A stretch of 64,000 nt of DNA from Phoronis australis (taxonomy: Eukaryota; Phoronida; Phoronidae). This document shows, one piece after another, positions 47,301-54,490 of this stretch. The notes beneath the pieces were generated by a model. That model did not search any database, was not told the origin of the DNA, and saw only the letters and a list, made by a program, of their open reading frames with translations. The translations under genes were made by a program, and so were the position numbers. The stretch spans positions 582,488-646,487 of the forward strand of contig NMRA01000156.1 of the NCBI GenBank assembly GCA_002633005.1. Direction: 5' to 3'. Position 1 is the stretch's first letter. Each line of letters starts with the position of its first letter.

Positions 47301-48631
47301 ATGTTAATTTCTTCATTTTTGACAGCAGAGTGTGCTGGGGCTAAAAGTCCTTACAAACACAAAGACTTTGTTTTGTGTCTGATAGAATAACGAAACAGAT
47401 TTTGCAAATTGCATGCAAAAAAATCATATTTTTAGAAATTACCGCAGTGTCCATCAACATATTTTTTAAGAAATGATGATTATAAACATGTTGTCATTCA
47501 TTGGAAAAATTCTGTGTTCATCAGGGTTTTTAAGAAAAATGTCCAGTTTGGGACAGTCTCAATTTCTGATGCCGAAATTCAAGCAGAAGTTGCGTTTTCT
47601 TAATTGGGAATACTAGGACACGGGGCGGTTTTTGGCATTCGTCACAATTTTTAAAATGAAAACTTTATGTTATGTCTCAAAATTGCTGATAGGAATTTTT
47701 TATTATTCACTCAGTTTGGGTTTGATGTCAAATTATCTCGGAAAACACCAGGCATTTTTTAAAAAATACAGCGGTCTTATTGGTATATCGCTCGGTACAC
47801 GGAAACTAGGCATTTTAAAGTAAAATCCTATTAGCATATTTGAGACATAATGTTTAGTTTTCATTTAAAAAAGTTAGTAAAATCAACTGGGGGGGGGGTA
47901 TTTTGCTATGAATGTGCATTTCTTGCACATGAAAATTTGACTTAAAAACATGGTCATGTGACAAAAATAAAGACACAGTAATAAGAAGCATATTTTAGAA
48001 TCCTTGATCTTTCTCTTTTCAGAAAATATATACTTTTAATGGTTGACAAAGCAAATTTTTTTTCGATATTTGACTTTGAGTTGAGGTCGTTTATTTACGT
48101 CCTAGATAACCTTAACTCGTATTGCCTACTAACGCTTACTATTTTACTCATTGCTTTTAGGCACACCTTGATGGTGTTGTTAGCCGTAGCGACGCTAACC
48201 ACAGTAATGCGGAGAGTTTTGAAGACGGCGAGTTGAACGAAGATGAAGCTGGGGGCATGAGGACAGGAGACAACTCTGAGTTACCCGAGGATAACATGGA
48301 AGGAGATAATCCTCAAAAGCGGGACATTGAAGCAGGAATAGCGTATTGTGGTGAAGGTGACGTCAATGATGTTGATGACGCTGGTGATGGCAATGTCAGT
48401 GACACTTATGACACTGTTAAAGATGGTGATGACGGCGATGAGGCTGATGACGAACTAGAAAATGATGACCAAATTGAAGAAGAGTTGCAAAAGCTGGTGG
48501 CGTCGCGTCCAACTACGAGCAAGGCTGGACTATCTCAGAACCAGATGGAAATTCTAGAGCTGGAGATGAGAGCGCGGGCCATCAAGGCTATGTTGCAAGC
48601 CCAGGAGGCGAAGGAGAAAAAACTGAAGTGA
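13684..48631 (+). CDS. CAAP1: CAAP1 (caspase activity and apoptosis inhibitor 1), seven coding exons
   Basis: The exons listed in the summary join in one frame to give a 330-residue protein; human CAAP1 is about 360. Residues 1-35 are Lys-rich (a likely nuclear or RNA-binding tail). Residues 42-112 match the conserved family core, with the pattern LVKPIGEYV...LKAMLPDLLK...LKTLCLEHLE...KKRIRRILAGDN. Residues 111-280 are acidic, low-complexity linker. Residues 299-330 hold the hallmark C-terminal helix ILELEMRARAIKAML. In mammals CAAP1 is reported to restrain caspase-10-linked apoptosis; its biochemistry is poorly known. Introns are 614, 982, 6,939, 354, 535 and 24,531 bases; all use GT-AG except the second (GC-AG). 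The 5' start has no in-frame upstream alternative in the same exon. No AATAAA is seen just after the stop; ATTAAA variants occur at 49,677 and 49,776. Confidence 0.93.
14370..14543 (+). CDS. CAAP1: CAAP1 coding exon 2 (residues 25-82), GC donor
   Basis: The acceptor is catcatcag|ggg. A Lys run leads into an acidic patch and then the first half of the conserved core (GRLVKPIGEYVRDREEMVNQ ... MLPDLLK). Alignment with vertebrate CAAP1 continues without a gap from LLK into the next exon only if the exon stops at 14,543. The donor is then aag|gcatgt, a GC-type site. The GT four bases further on (gcat|gtatta) would create an immediate TGA on joining. Confidence 0.9.
15297..15465 (+). repeat. Pyrimidine-rich low-complexity tract with an N
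   Basis: Runs of tccctccctgtcc-type sequence fill the end of CAAP1 intron 2, about 60 bases before the branch region of exon 3. One undetermined base lies at 15,403, so the assembly length here is uncertain. It could act as an extended polypyrimidine tract. Confidence 0.8.
15526..15610 (+). CDS. CAAP1: CAAP1 coding exon 3 (residues 83-110)
   Basis: A strong polypyrimidine tract and acceptor (tttttttcag) precede ETGEEELKTLCLEHLEIMSK. This is the second half of the conserved core, equivalent to the vertebrate LCQEQLELLSEKKILKIL segment. The exon ends in phase 1 at gctg|gtaggt. Confidence 0.92.
16736..17080 (+). repeat. CTCF-motif dispersed repeat, copy 1
   Basis: Shares ordered blocks with the other copies: a gttccttgatg block, then cgccccctagtgatc (16,851), then a gcctccctatcttccaaacg block with gaggaattatta, then a gatgcacatggtgggcgcat block. 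The middle element, read on the minus strand, is TCACTAGGGGGCGA, one mismatch from the CTCF core. Confidence 0.7.
18120..18450 (+). repeat. Dispersed repeat family C, copy 1
   Basis: Order of motifs: T-rich tract, cataaaaatcatagaggttc, a tttgatagcc block, then gaaaaacagttcctggg, ending near a tgtcatttctgagatattc block. The same order is seen at 21.6-21.9 kb, and in reverse complement at 23.8-24.5 and 62.3-62.6 kb. Non-coding. Confidence 0.6.
19225..19675 (+). repeat. Inverted repeat with ~60-75 bp arms
   Basis: gcatgaaacagtcccaaata and gggactcaactaacgtccta in the left arm (about 19,225-19,290) recur as the diverged reverse complement in the right arm (about 19,600-19,675; tagttgagtccctgtttgga). 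Probably a non-autonomous foldback or TIR element of unknown class. Confidence 0.65.
19790..20560 (+). repeat. Degenerate tandem block (same family as 10.2-10.8 kb)
   Basis: A motif of the form tgatagctc...gatctatYtRc..accaaatttc recurs near 19,838, 20,173 and 20,340, with a shorter version near 20,516. It is accompanied by caacgccat and ttttgNgtcagatttNaccca blocks. The units are strongly diverged and unevenly spaced. No coding potential is seen. Confidence 0.5.
21375..21905 (+). repeat. Dispersed repeat family C, longer copy
   Basis: Includes the tttctgaaagtgggaaaacta and gagtcacatgaccttgtctt blocks, then a ttcatgaaaatcataaaagtcc block and an ending near cagccatttctgcgatacgg. The reverse complement of these blocks, in the opposite order, is present at 62,340-62,760. 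Confidence 0.65.
22550..22630 (+). CDS. CAAP1: CAAP1 coding exon 4 (residues 111-137)
   Basis: The acceptor is tctttctag. The split glycine codon restores AGDN, matching the vertebrate EGDN at the end of the core. A Ser/Asp/Glu-rich linker follows (SSSGTDDESSEDE), with clear casein-kinase-2-like acidic serines. It ends in phase 1 at cacag|gtatca. Confidence 0.92.
22985..23051 (+). CDS. CAAP1: CAAP1 coding exon 5 (residues 138-159)
   Basis: The acceptor is gttttcag. The encoded linker is Gln/Ser/Asp-rich (MEADTSQNQQADSTSHVD). The donor is gcaca|gtaagt, phase 2. It is poorly conserved in sequence; its assignment rests on the splice sites and on phase continuity with both neighbours. Confidence 0.85.
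23587..23629 (+). CDS. CAAP1: CAAP1 coding exon 6 (residues 160-174)
   Basis: A short 43-base exon between ctattgtag and gatcag|gtaagc. It reads QLTQESLVGSTQADQ with the split codon. It ends in phase 0, matching the phase-0 start of the last exon 24.5 kb away. An additional cassette exon inside that intron cannot be excluded. Confidence 0.8.
23830..24830 (-). repeat. Dispersed repeat family C, copy interrupted by a MITE
   Basis: catgtctcagaaatgactg before 23,919 and tgaaactttcaagtaac after 24,357 are contiguous in the uninterrupted copy at 62,370-62,430. The remainder (gatccacttttgtaagagag, catggtcacgtgactgaatta) also matches the 62.4-62.7 kb copy. Confidence 0.7.
23919..24357. mobile_element. 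Non-autonomous TIR element (mariner-like MITE), TA flanks
   Basis: The left end is cagggattttccgtagatga and the right end, reverse complemented, is ccgagattttccgtagataa. The inverted match continues into gcccat-rich sequence. TA occurs immediately outside both ends, as in Tc1/mariner target duplication. At 439 bp it has no transposase frame. Internal cgtttatttggtgtta blocks are duplicated. It sits inside another repeat, which defines its borders. Confidence 0.7.
25066..25173. mobile_element. Short foldback element (~108 bp)
   Basis: The left arm (taatagttggacataacgta... gcgaaccagttt) and right arm (aaactggttctcaaagtgcg... gactatta) are imperfect inverted repeats of about 43 bases with a 20-base loop. 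tgtcacag occurs just outside both ends (25,051 and 25,176) and may be a target duplication. Confidence 0.65.
25827..26061. mobile_element. Foldback element with 61-bp arms and tRNA B-box-like core
   Basis: The left arm 25,827-25,887 (atgttgcgaacattttgtcc...) is the imperfect reverse complement of 26,001-26,061. Between them lie about two tandem copies of a 67-bp unit (cacgtgacctaatgattata at 25,875 and 25,942). Each unit contains, on the minus strand, a tRNA T-arm-like sequence (gggttcgagtcccggtc in the better copy, 25,984-26,000). No A box or full tRNA fold is seen. Confidence 0.75.
26600..26842 (+). repeat. Degenerate minisatellite, ~22 bp unit
   Basis: About ten units resembling ctatgNgacccaggatccac follow each other, with cctaccctat-type variants spaced about every four units. 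That suggests an older higher-order unit of about 90 bp. The 63-codon frame across it is a by-product. Confidence 0.75.
29360..29600 (+). repeat. Dispersed repeat family D, copy 1
   Basis: Shares catgaaaagaattcttcgctgacac-type, gggcaactcaaccggtttgc and gccaagtgtcgtcctacaat blocks with the copies at 50.64-51.1 and 54.09-54.5 kb. This copy is the most diverged of the three. Confidence 0.5.
31320..31400 (+). repeat. Dispersed repeat segment shared with 44.18-44.26 kb
   Basis: atcttttatgaa, aaaatttcacg, gtcaatt and ataacttggtgagatttt blocks appear in the same order in both places. In both cases the segment lies upstream of a CTCF-motif repeat block, so it may be part of one longer element. Confidence 0.5.
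31436..33080 (+). repeat. CTCF-motif dispersed repeat, copy 2 (largest, ~1.6 kb)
   Basis: It begins with a CA/CCCA-rich tract and continues as degenerate tandem modules. Each has a gttccttgatggattttcatg-like block, a linker with gacaNatccgactactg, a ccccctagtggcaatttt block and a gttttttgcctNNcNct block. It ends with gatgcacatggtgggtacat (32,850). CTCF-core matches on the minus strand: 31,871-31,882 and 32,003-32,014 (full), 32,299-32,310, 32,387-32,398 and 32,638-32,650 (one mismatch each). Open frames across it are not shared between modules. Confidence 0.75.
33350..33660 (+). repeat. Dispersed repeat family E, copy 1
   Basis: tcttcatgaataatttgaat, tgacggcataaatgtattatc, catttacttgttattttaag and gagcgcaatgtaaaa blocks also occur in the same order at 48,805-49,075. 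Non-coding. Confidence 0.65.
35436..35480 (+). repeat. (GTT)15 microsatellite
   Basis: Fifteen triplets with a single GCT interruption at 35,469-35,471. A degenerate GTT/ATT-rich zone continues to about 35,640. Confidence 0.9.
35990..36275 (+). repeat. Dispersed repeat family F, copy 1
   Basis: catttctgaaaaaaattaac, cacttgagcaaaaatg, gagataattt, gctgtgatgtgctaacgatt and cttttttcatggaacag blocks reappear in order at 58,081-58,322. Confidence 0.65.
38475..38950 (+). mobile_element. TIR repeat family G, copy 1 (carries CTCF-like site)
   Basis: The left end, attcacaccaaaacggttat, and the right end, ggtgtggttggactgaacac, are diverged inverted copies of an attcacacca terminus. It holds an internal duplication (tctcatttgaaacaRtggc, twice). 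TCAGTAGGTGGCGC at 38,657-38,670 matches 13 of 14 CTCF-core positions. A related copy lies at 41.79-42.14 kb. Confidence 0.6.
38967..39041. mobile_element. 75-bp palindromic element
   Basis: The outer arms acatgggcagcgca and tgtgccgcccatgt are inverted with two mismatches. The centre is a perfect ggggggctatagcccccc palindrome (38,995-39,012). Compact G/C-tract foldback elements of this kind are typical MITE remnants. Confidence 0.7.
39538..39710 (+). repeat. Tandem duplication, ~87 bp period
   Basis: gccaggtaaacataggtgtg (39,538) and gccaggtaaacacatgtggg (about 39,625) begin two adjacent units that stay alignable through a gctNtNcctggctNtt block and the following A-rich tract. Confidence 0.7.
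40563..40790 (+). repeat. Minisatellite, 6 units of exactly 38 bp
   Basis: Six units of the form taaagttgtgcataatttgc...agcatac fill 228 bases with no insertion or deletion, although bases differ between units. The end of each unit (gcatac) and the following taaag are best conserved. Confidence 0.9.
41785..42140 (+). mobile_element. TIR repeat family G, copy 2
   Basis: Matches the 38.5-kb copy through the ggttaaaggttat, gtaggtggcgatgctgtc, ggaaacaatggcccaccaag and gtgtggttggtgtgaatgca blocks. It contains a perfect caccagttttaactggtg palindrome at 42,057-42,074. Its CTCF-like site has decayed. Confidence 0.6.
44231..44476 (+). repeat. Direct duplication flanking an (AT)n/(GT)n microsatellite
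   Basis: About 95 bases starting tattataccataacttggtg occur at 44,233 and again at 44,388, with the microsatellite 44,343-44,388 between them. They probably arose by slippage or recombination at the AT tract. Confidence 0.8.
45110..45860 (+). repeat. CTCF-motif dispersed repeat, copy 3
   Basis: Same block order as the 31.4-33.0 kb copy, with cttcatgaaatttgtatgcc, gacccctggtggcaattttg (45,456; CTCF core with one mismatch) and gcctccttatcttccaaact, ending in a tatgcaaatggttggtgcat block. The 124-codon frame 45,381-45,755 lies entirely inside this repeat and is not called as a gene. Confidence 0.75.
46525..46632 (+). repeat. Tandem duplication, 54 bp x 2
   Basis: ttattggtac begins at 46,531 and 46,585, and the units end in gtttttgtaccacac. 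The period is a multiple of three, so the overlapping 67-codon frame contains a duplicated 18-residue peptide, but there is no other sign of coding. Confidence 0.8.
48161..48631 (+). CDS. CAAP1: CAAP1 terminal coding exon 7 (residues 175-330)
   Basis: The acceptor is ttgcttttag at 48,160. The exon is open from its first codon (AHLDGVVSRSDANHS). It carries a long Asp/Glu/Gly-rich stretch with GDV/DGD-like repeats and then the diagnostic C-terminal motif (SQNQMEILELEMRARAIKAM), followed by a Lys-rich end and TGA. Its codon and base composition (many GAT/GAC/GAA) differ from the surrounding AT-rich DNA. This motif is the strongest evidence for the gene's identity. Confidence 0.95.
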   Translation, partial: AHLDGVVSRSDANHSNAESFEDGELNEDEAGGMRTGDNSELPEDNMEGDNPQKRDIEAGIAYCGEGDVNDVDDAGDGNVSDTYDTVKDGDDGDEADDELENDDQIEEELQKLVASRPTTSKAGLSQNQMEILELEMRARAIKAMLQAQEAKEKKLK

Positions 48632-48804
48632 TTCTAGTCTGTGCGATCTTCACATTTAGTGGTAGTAAAATACAGCAATGCCCACGTCAAAGTTTTTGAG
48701 TTTCTTTGGAAACTCGGCCCATTTCACAGCACCTTTTGCTTTGTCAAAAGATTCGTACAAGAGTCGCTGCCGCCAAGAAGCCTGTTTATTAGCGAAGAAT
48801 GCGA

Positions 48805-49075
48805 GGGATGAAAGTTGACTTCATGAATAATCTGATACTTTCAGTCCAAACCATTTCCCCTTAGCATTCATGTTCTGATGGCATAAATTTATCATCAAGT
48901 GTTTTCTTTGCCATGTACTTGCTACTTTACAAGAAGTCTGCATTTATTTTTATTGTTTTGCCTCTGTAGAGTGCAACGTAAAAGTTGTCTTGTTTACCTA
49001 CTTCTCTGCTATCCGAGTACGTACGAACTATGCCTGAATACTTAACAATGGACTAAGTCTCGACTTGGAACCTAT
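48805..49075 (+). repeat. Dispersed repeat family E, copy 2
   Basis: Begins about 175 bases after the CAAP1 stop and aligns in order with 33,350-33,660 (cttcatgaataatctgata, gatggcataaatttatcatc, gagtgcaacgtaaaag). It may be transcribed as part of the CAAP1 3' UTR. Confidence 0.65.
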
Positions 49076-50639
49076 TGTCGTCTGGGAGTTGAAACCAAAT
49101 GGGAGGTTATTGTAATACAGTTTTAATGGTTGTGCACTTGATGCTTCAGATAAGCTGGATAAATTTGCCTTGTTCTGATAAAACTCGCAAAACAGTTTGA
49201 TGTAGCTTAAATTTTACTGTACATTCGATTTGTTTATTTTTTCCGCGAAAATCTCCACACTTAAACCTATAATTTACTGAGGGCTCTGTGATGGGTTAAT
49301 TTCAGTTGAGAGGAGGTTAAACCTCTTCCAGGAAAACAGGTATCACATCGAGAGATAAAGTTTTCAAAGAAAATTTGTATTTAGAACCAAAGAAAGACAT
49401 AGTCACCTTTTTAAATCTAACAGCTGTTGCTTCTCTCCAATCTCAAGCAGGAAAATCTGAGGATGCTGTTGTATGTGATGCTGAGAGCTAGCAATAGATG
49501 GAGCCGCATACACGTCTGTAATTTGATCTCGGCAGTCATGCGTTGTTGTGCAGGTCTGTCAGGTGCAACTGTCTTTTATGACATCACATTGCTGGCTTTT
49601 GGTGACTCATTTAACTTCTCCCAGAAGTATAAAATATGCTGTTTTTTTGTTCTTAAACCTATTATTTGCAAACTGCATTAAAAGTGTATCTGATTTTGTG
49701 TCATTTGCTGATCTGGGGATAGATACCTCCTTCAGTTCGAGCTCTGTACATCAGTGTATTGCTTATAAATTCTCTATTAAAACAGAATGTTTCCATTTCC
49801 AAGATGTTTTAGTCAATTCAGCATAACGGTATTTTACTTACTCTGCGAGATATTTTGAGCTTTTTCATAGTTGACTTTTACAAAACTGAACTTCATAAAA
49901 AGTAAGGCGAGGTTGTGAGTAAGTTGAACCATGCGAACATGGCGTGGGTAATATTGGCTGAATGGAGGTTGAATCTGTTTTCAGGGGGTCGACTACTCAA
50001 GTCAAATTGTTATTTAGTGGTGGGCCATTGTGAATAGTTGTCAGAACAGAAAAGCAAGAGAATATAGCCTACTCGGACCGTCTGACATGTTGGAATGTTC
50101 TCACTGTGTCATACTTCTAGTTTGAAGAATTTTGGTAAAATTTTGAACATTTGCAACCGTCAGAAGTGATAATTTGTGTCAAAAATTGAAGAATTTTCAT
50201 TGCCTTTTTTCTTCAGTGCGGTGGCGCCGTACTGATTGAACGACGAGTCAGAAACTATGTCGTATTTTGTAGTACACAGTGTTGAACCCCAAGACAGCAA
50301 TTCAGCTTTGCCTTTGGCGTCTATGAATGTTCTACCGATATGTTGCGTGTTCATATGTACAGCTGCCCGGAGTCATGAATATTTAAGAACACCAAGGAAA
50401 ATTACCCTCTAGGGATTTAGTGGTGTATTGACTTGGTTATAGGTCGATTTGATTATCCTGGTTTCAAGAGGAACGTAGCTGTTTTTGATGTTACATTTAG
50501 AAAAAATACAAATACAAGGGGCTGGCGTCTAATTTTTGGACTTTAAATTTTCTGTTGTACTTCTTTGTGAACTGTAGCTAAATAGCCGTTAGGCTGTGCT
50601 CGACTACATTATGGTTTATGCAAATGAGCTTCTAGTCCA

Positions 50640-51095
50640 TGAAAAGAATCCTAGGTTGACACGTAACCCGTGGAGATTGGGCAACTCGACTTAGTGCACC
50701 ACAGAATTTGCCAATTCAGATCAAAGACACCGTGCTGTTGTGGTTAATTAAATCGCCTCAGGCTGCTGATGTTATCGATCCCTAGATAATGAGACCATCA
50801 TAAACACATTAGGGGTGACAATAGTATTTTTAAATTTTCTTTTTGAAAGTTTGTGAATAGTGTGATTTGAATAGTTCGTGAAAAGCACACGTGATGAATT
50901 TTTGAATTTTGAAAATTGATCGAGAAATCAGACTTTTACAACCTGAAACGATTTTTATTTTAATGTTGCAATTTGTTTAATGTTGCAATAATACATTCCT
51001 CATTAACTCTGCTGGGTGTGCATCATAATTTGGCCGATTGCCAAATCAGGAGGCAGCAGTTGGATTTTGAGGTAAACCAAGTGTCATCGTACAAT
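50640..51095 (+). repeat. Dispersed repeat family D, copy 2
   Basis: gatgttatcgatccctagat, gagaccatcataaacacatt and gttgcaataatacattcctc blocks, ending in aagtgtcatcgtacaa, are nearly identical in order and wording to 54,165-54,485. Confidence 0.8.
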
Positions 51096-51505
51096 GTCAG
51101 CATATAGAACATCATATCTTAGAAATAGCTTATACTAGGATTCGGGCATTAACGAAACCTCTCGTTCGATTTCAACTCCAGCCTTAGCTAGGTGTCTATC
51201 CCTGGGGGTCACTCATATTGACAAGGTGCCCGCAGGCGTGTATCAAAAATTGCGGGTTGGTAGTACTTTTTCAGCAAGTTTTGCGAGGCCCAATAGGCCC
51301 CTAAATTTCCATTTTGTCCCCTAAAGTCAGAAAAAATACCCTGCAAAGGGGTGGGAATTAGCAGACCTGGCACTCACAATACTGGGGGGTTTCTCAGCAA
51401 TTTTTGTTTCACACCTGCAGACACCTTGTCAGTATGAGTGACCCCCCTCCAGGGATGTCTATCTAGTCCATTGTTATATTAGTGTCTCTGTCTTCTTTTG
51501 TCCAG

Positions 51506-51593
51506 CATCACAACTGGCATGCCAATTATTTCCCGGCGTTCAAAGAATTACCAAAACCATTTACCAACCTGTGCCAGAGAACCAACTTCAAAG
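51506..51593 (+). CDS. Orphan exon-like segment, function unknown
   Basis: An 88-base segment bounded by a strong pyrimidine-rich acceptor (cttcttttgtccag) and a donor (aaag|gtattt). All three frames are open. The first reads HHNWHANYFPAFKELPKPFT..., rich in aromatic and His residues. I do not recognise the family and find no confident neighbouring exon. It could be an exon of an unlisted plus-strand gene, a CAAP1 alternative exon or a chance match. Confidence 0.22.
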
Positions 51594-51999
51594 GTATTTA
51601 TTTAATTGGCTAATTTTTGTCATATTTCTTTGTGTATAATTGATCCTAACTTTTTTGAGAAATTCAATTTCAAAAGCTAAATAGTTAAAAAATGACCAGT
51701 TTTAGTCGATGCGCGATATATCAATTTATTTTAGCCAGTATTTTATGGCTGTGATGTCATGGCTAATCACACTATCCAACCTTGTATCAGTGCTCTTGAC
51801 AACAGCAGAAGTTGTACAAATCTATCAACAAAGTACTAGGTGCTGTGGAACAAATCAAACTTTCAGATACTACTGTATGCTGTGTTCTCTACAACTCTGT
51901 TAGGAACTGCTTTTTAATATTGCCCCACTCCTTCATGAGGGACTATGAAAAATAAGACTTATCATTTTCAGAAAAAAATCAGAAGTTGCGTGAACAAAA

Positions 52000-52500
52000 A
52001 AGAAATGAAAATTTAGAAAACTGTAACAGGTTTTTTGAGATTTGAACACTTATATCAAGTAAATTTTATCCCATTATTGTTGTTTTGCTGTTGACGTACC
52101 TTTCTTGTTTTTCTAAATTTTAATAAAAACATGGTCACATGACCCAATTAATAGCAGATGAGTAAAAAATCAAAGGCTACACGCTTTCTAATTTCAGAAA
52201 ATATATAGTTTTTCTCCTTTAAAATTTATAGTATTGTTATTTGGTAAAATGCACTTTTCAATAAGGTCATCTATAGCCAAAATTTATTTAGAAGTGTTTT
52301 GTCAACAACCTCAAGGTAAATTTTACATTTTTGCTCCAGATGTCCCTGTTTGGGCAGCTCTGATGGAAACACTAATTTTGAGACCCCAGATATTTTGCAG
52401 ATTTGCAGTAGGCAAAGACCAAAATTCAAGCCAAGGGACACAAGAAAATGTCTCTCTAACAAAACCAAGGATCTGTATAGCCCCCACATGTATGTAGTTG
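52000..52500 (-). repeat. Dispersed repeat family C, partial copy
   Basis: aaaaacatggtcacatgacc, an aattaatagcagatgag block and ttctaatttcagaaaatata correspond to blocks at 62.65-62.76 and 47.95-48.03 kb. The frames over 52,234-52,580 lie in this degenerate sequence. Confidence 0.55.
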
Positions 52501-52589
52501 TATGTTGCCCAAATAAAAGAAGTCAGTCATCCAGGCACTGTTACGGTCAAGTCAGTGCCTATTGTAATCCCAAATGGTGAAAACCATTC

Positions 52590-53880
52590 ACATGTAAATG
52601 GATGGCTGCACGAGTGGTGTCATCATCTCCATCTGACATGCCTGCTGTTACTGCTAAACCCTTAGGTGGACGTTTCGTGAAATTAATTTGTCAGACGTCT
52701 TCCGTTATGGATAGGATGGCACGTGCAAGTTTTGGACGACTTGGGCTACTACTGAATCAGCCTCTTCTGTATCCTAGGTTGCATTATTTTATTTTTTTAC
52801 CTTTGTCTCTGTTTCTTCCCATGTCCTCATTAGATTTTCATGAAAGCTTTCTTGTACGAAGATGACACTTTCCTGTGTTCGGGCAAAATCGTGTACTCTG
52901 TGCCCCGAGTTGCCATTTTATTAATTATTAATTCTGTTTTGACATCAGCTAGAATGACAAAATTTAGTAGATGTGTTCCTGATTCGTGGTCAGATCTCAC
53001 CGTAGCACCCCCTAGTGGCATGTTTTGCCTCTGCCTTAGTAGCTATCAAATTCCTTCATGGATTATTGTGAATTTTTTTCTGCGGGCTTCTTAACTGCGG
53101 AAAAGATTTGCTCTTGTCAATTTTGGGACAAGTCCTACTACTGAGCAATCAATAGAAATTTTTGTCATTTCTGCACGTGCCTGAATATCTTGCTCCCTTG
53201 TTAAGATTTTCATGAAACTTGGAAAGCTTCTGTTAGAGACAATGGAACTGCCAGTTGCAGATGGATTCTATCTGTTCTGCATTCCCTCAAAAGTGCCCTT
53301 TTTATTCTTTTTGTGTCCATTTTTGTTTTGGCGTCTGCCTCCTTATCCGCCAAACCACTTGAGGAGTCGTCATGAAAGTCGACATATTAGTTCCTATTGA
53401 GGAGGGCTTTCCGACATCCGAGTACAGTGGTGACTGCGTTTGGCAATCTATGTCTGCCTAGATATCTGGTAAGTTCTATGCGGATCCTCATGAAATTTGG
53501 CATTTGTGATGAGTGTATGACGTCACTGCCACTGATTTCCAGCCAGTTGCTACTCTTAACTAAGGCACTTCATTACCTACTCCTTGATAAATCTTCATGA
53601 AGTTTGCCGTGTGTTCATGTTGAAAATAGCTTAACAGGGATTGGTTTTATACAGTGGCATTCCTTGAAGCAATTGTTTTTTAATCTACTAAGTTCTTTGG
53701 TGGTTTTTCATGCATGGGGAAAGTACCTTTGCTAGTGATTTTAGATGGATCTGATTGCATCCATCTTATTATCTACAAAGTTGATGGATTTTCGTGAAAT
53801 TTGATGTACGTGTTCTTGCTAACAAGGGAGCACAATGTTAATTTGTGATAGGATTATATTTGAAAAAATGAACCATCATA
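52590..53880 (+). repeat. CTCF-motif dispersed repeat, copy 4 (~1.3 kb)
   Basis: Degenerate modules with tcctcattagattttcatga, accccctagtggcatgtttt (53,007; CTCF core with one mismatch), gcgtctgcctccttatccgc and gttctatgcggatcctcatg blocks. Same module order as the 31.4-kb copy, but with weaker CTCF-like cores. Confidence 0.7.
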
Positions 53881-54084
53881 CATCCAAGCCATTTGCGATC
53901 CACACAGTGGGCACGCGTCTGCACTGTGCATCACACAATCATGTTAATACTTTATGAGACTTGTTGTATGGAAATGCCACTCAACCTGCAGTTTTGAAGG
54001 AGGCTACATTTTCTGAATCAGTGAAATTCCCTATGAAAGTGGGCTCCCTTTGAGAATTAAAAAGTACAAAAAGTTCCTCATTAA

Positions 54085-54490
54085 AGGAATCCTACACTGG
54101 CACCCTAACCAGTCGAGACGGGGCAAGTCGACCGGTTTGCGGACCCCCAGGGAAATTGCCAGTTCAGATTAAATCGCCTCAGGCAGCTGATGTTATCATT
54201 CTCTAGATAATGAGACCATCATAAACACATTAGGGGCGATAATAGTATTCTTAAATTTTTGTAAGTTTGTAAATAGCCTATTTGAATAGGTTGTGAAAAG
54301 CACACTTGATTAGGTTTTTGAATTTTGAAAATTGGACAAGGAATGTAATCTTTACAAACTAAAACATTTGTTTAATGTTGCAATAATATGCTCCTCATTA
54401 ATTCTGCTGCGTGTGCAACATATTTGGGCCAAACCACCAAGCAGAAGTTGGATTTTGAGGTAAGCCAAGTGTCATCGTACAACTTGGCAT
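54085..54490 (+). repeat. Dispersed repeat family D, copy 3
   Basis: Shares the aaatcgcctcaggcagctga and gagaccatcataaacacatt blocks with the 50.6-kb copy. It carries a gggcaagtcgaccggtttgc block like the 29.4-kb copy, linking the three. Confidence 0.8.

Larger units (their letters stand above)
23630..48160 (+). other. CAAP1 intron 6 (24.5 kb), repeats, no nested gene supported
   Basis: This intron separates the last two coding exons and makes up 70% of the gene span. It contains at least eight distinguishable repeat or foldback elements, listed separately. The longest frame unrelated to a listed repeat is 30,385-30,738 (-), 117 codons, Cys-containing with a hydrophobic start. I recognise no family and see no splice partner, so it is not called as a gene. 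Confidence 0.6.

Noticed and set aside
52350-52580. Exon-like frame after ttgctccag at 52,340
   Set aside because: The sequence belongs to repeat family C and has no matching donor or phase partner with the orphan segment at 51.5 kb.
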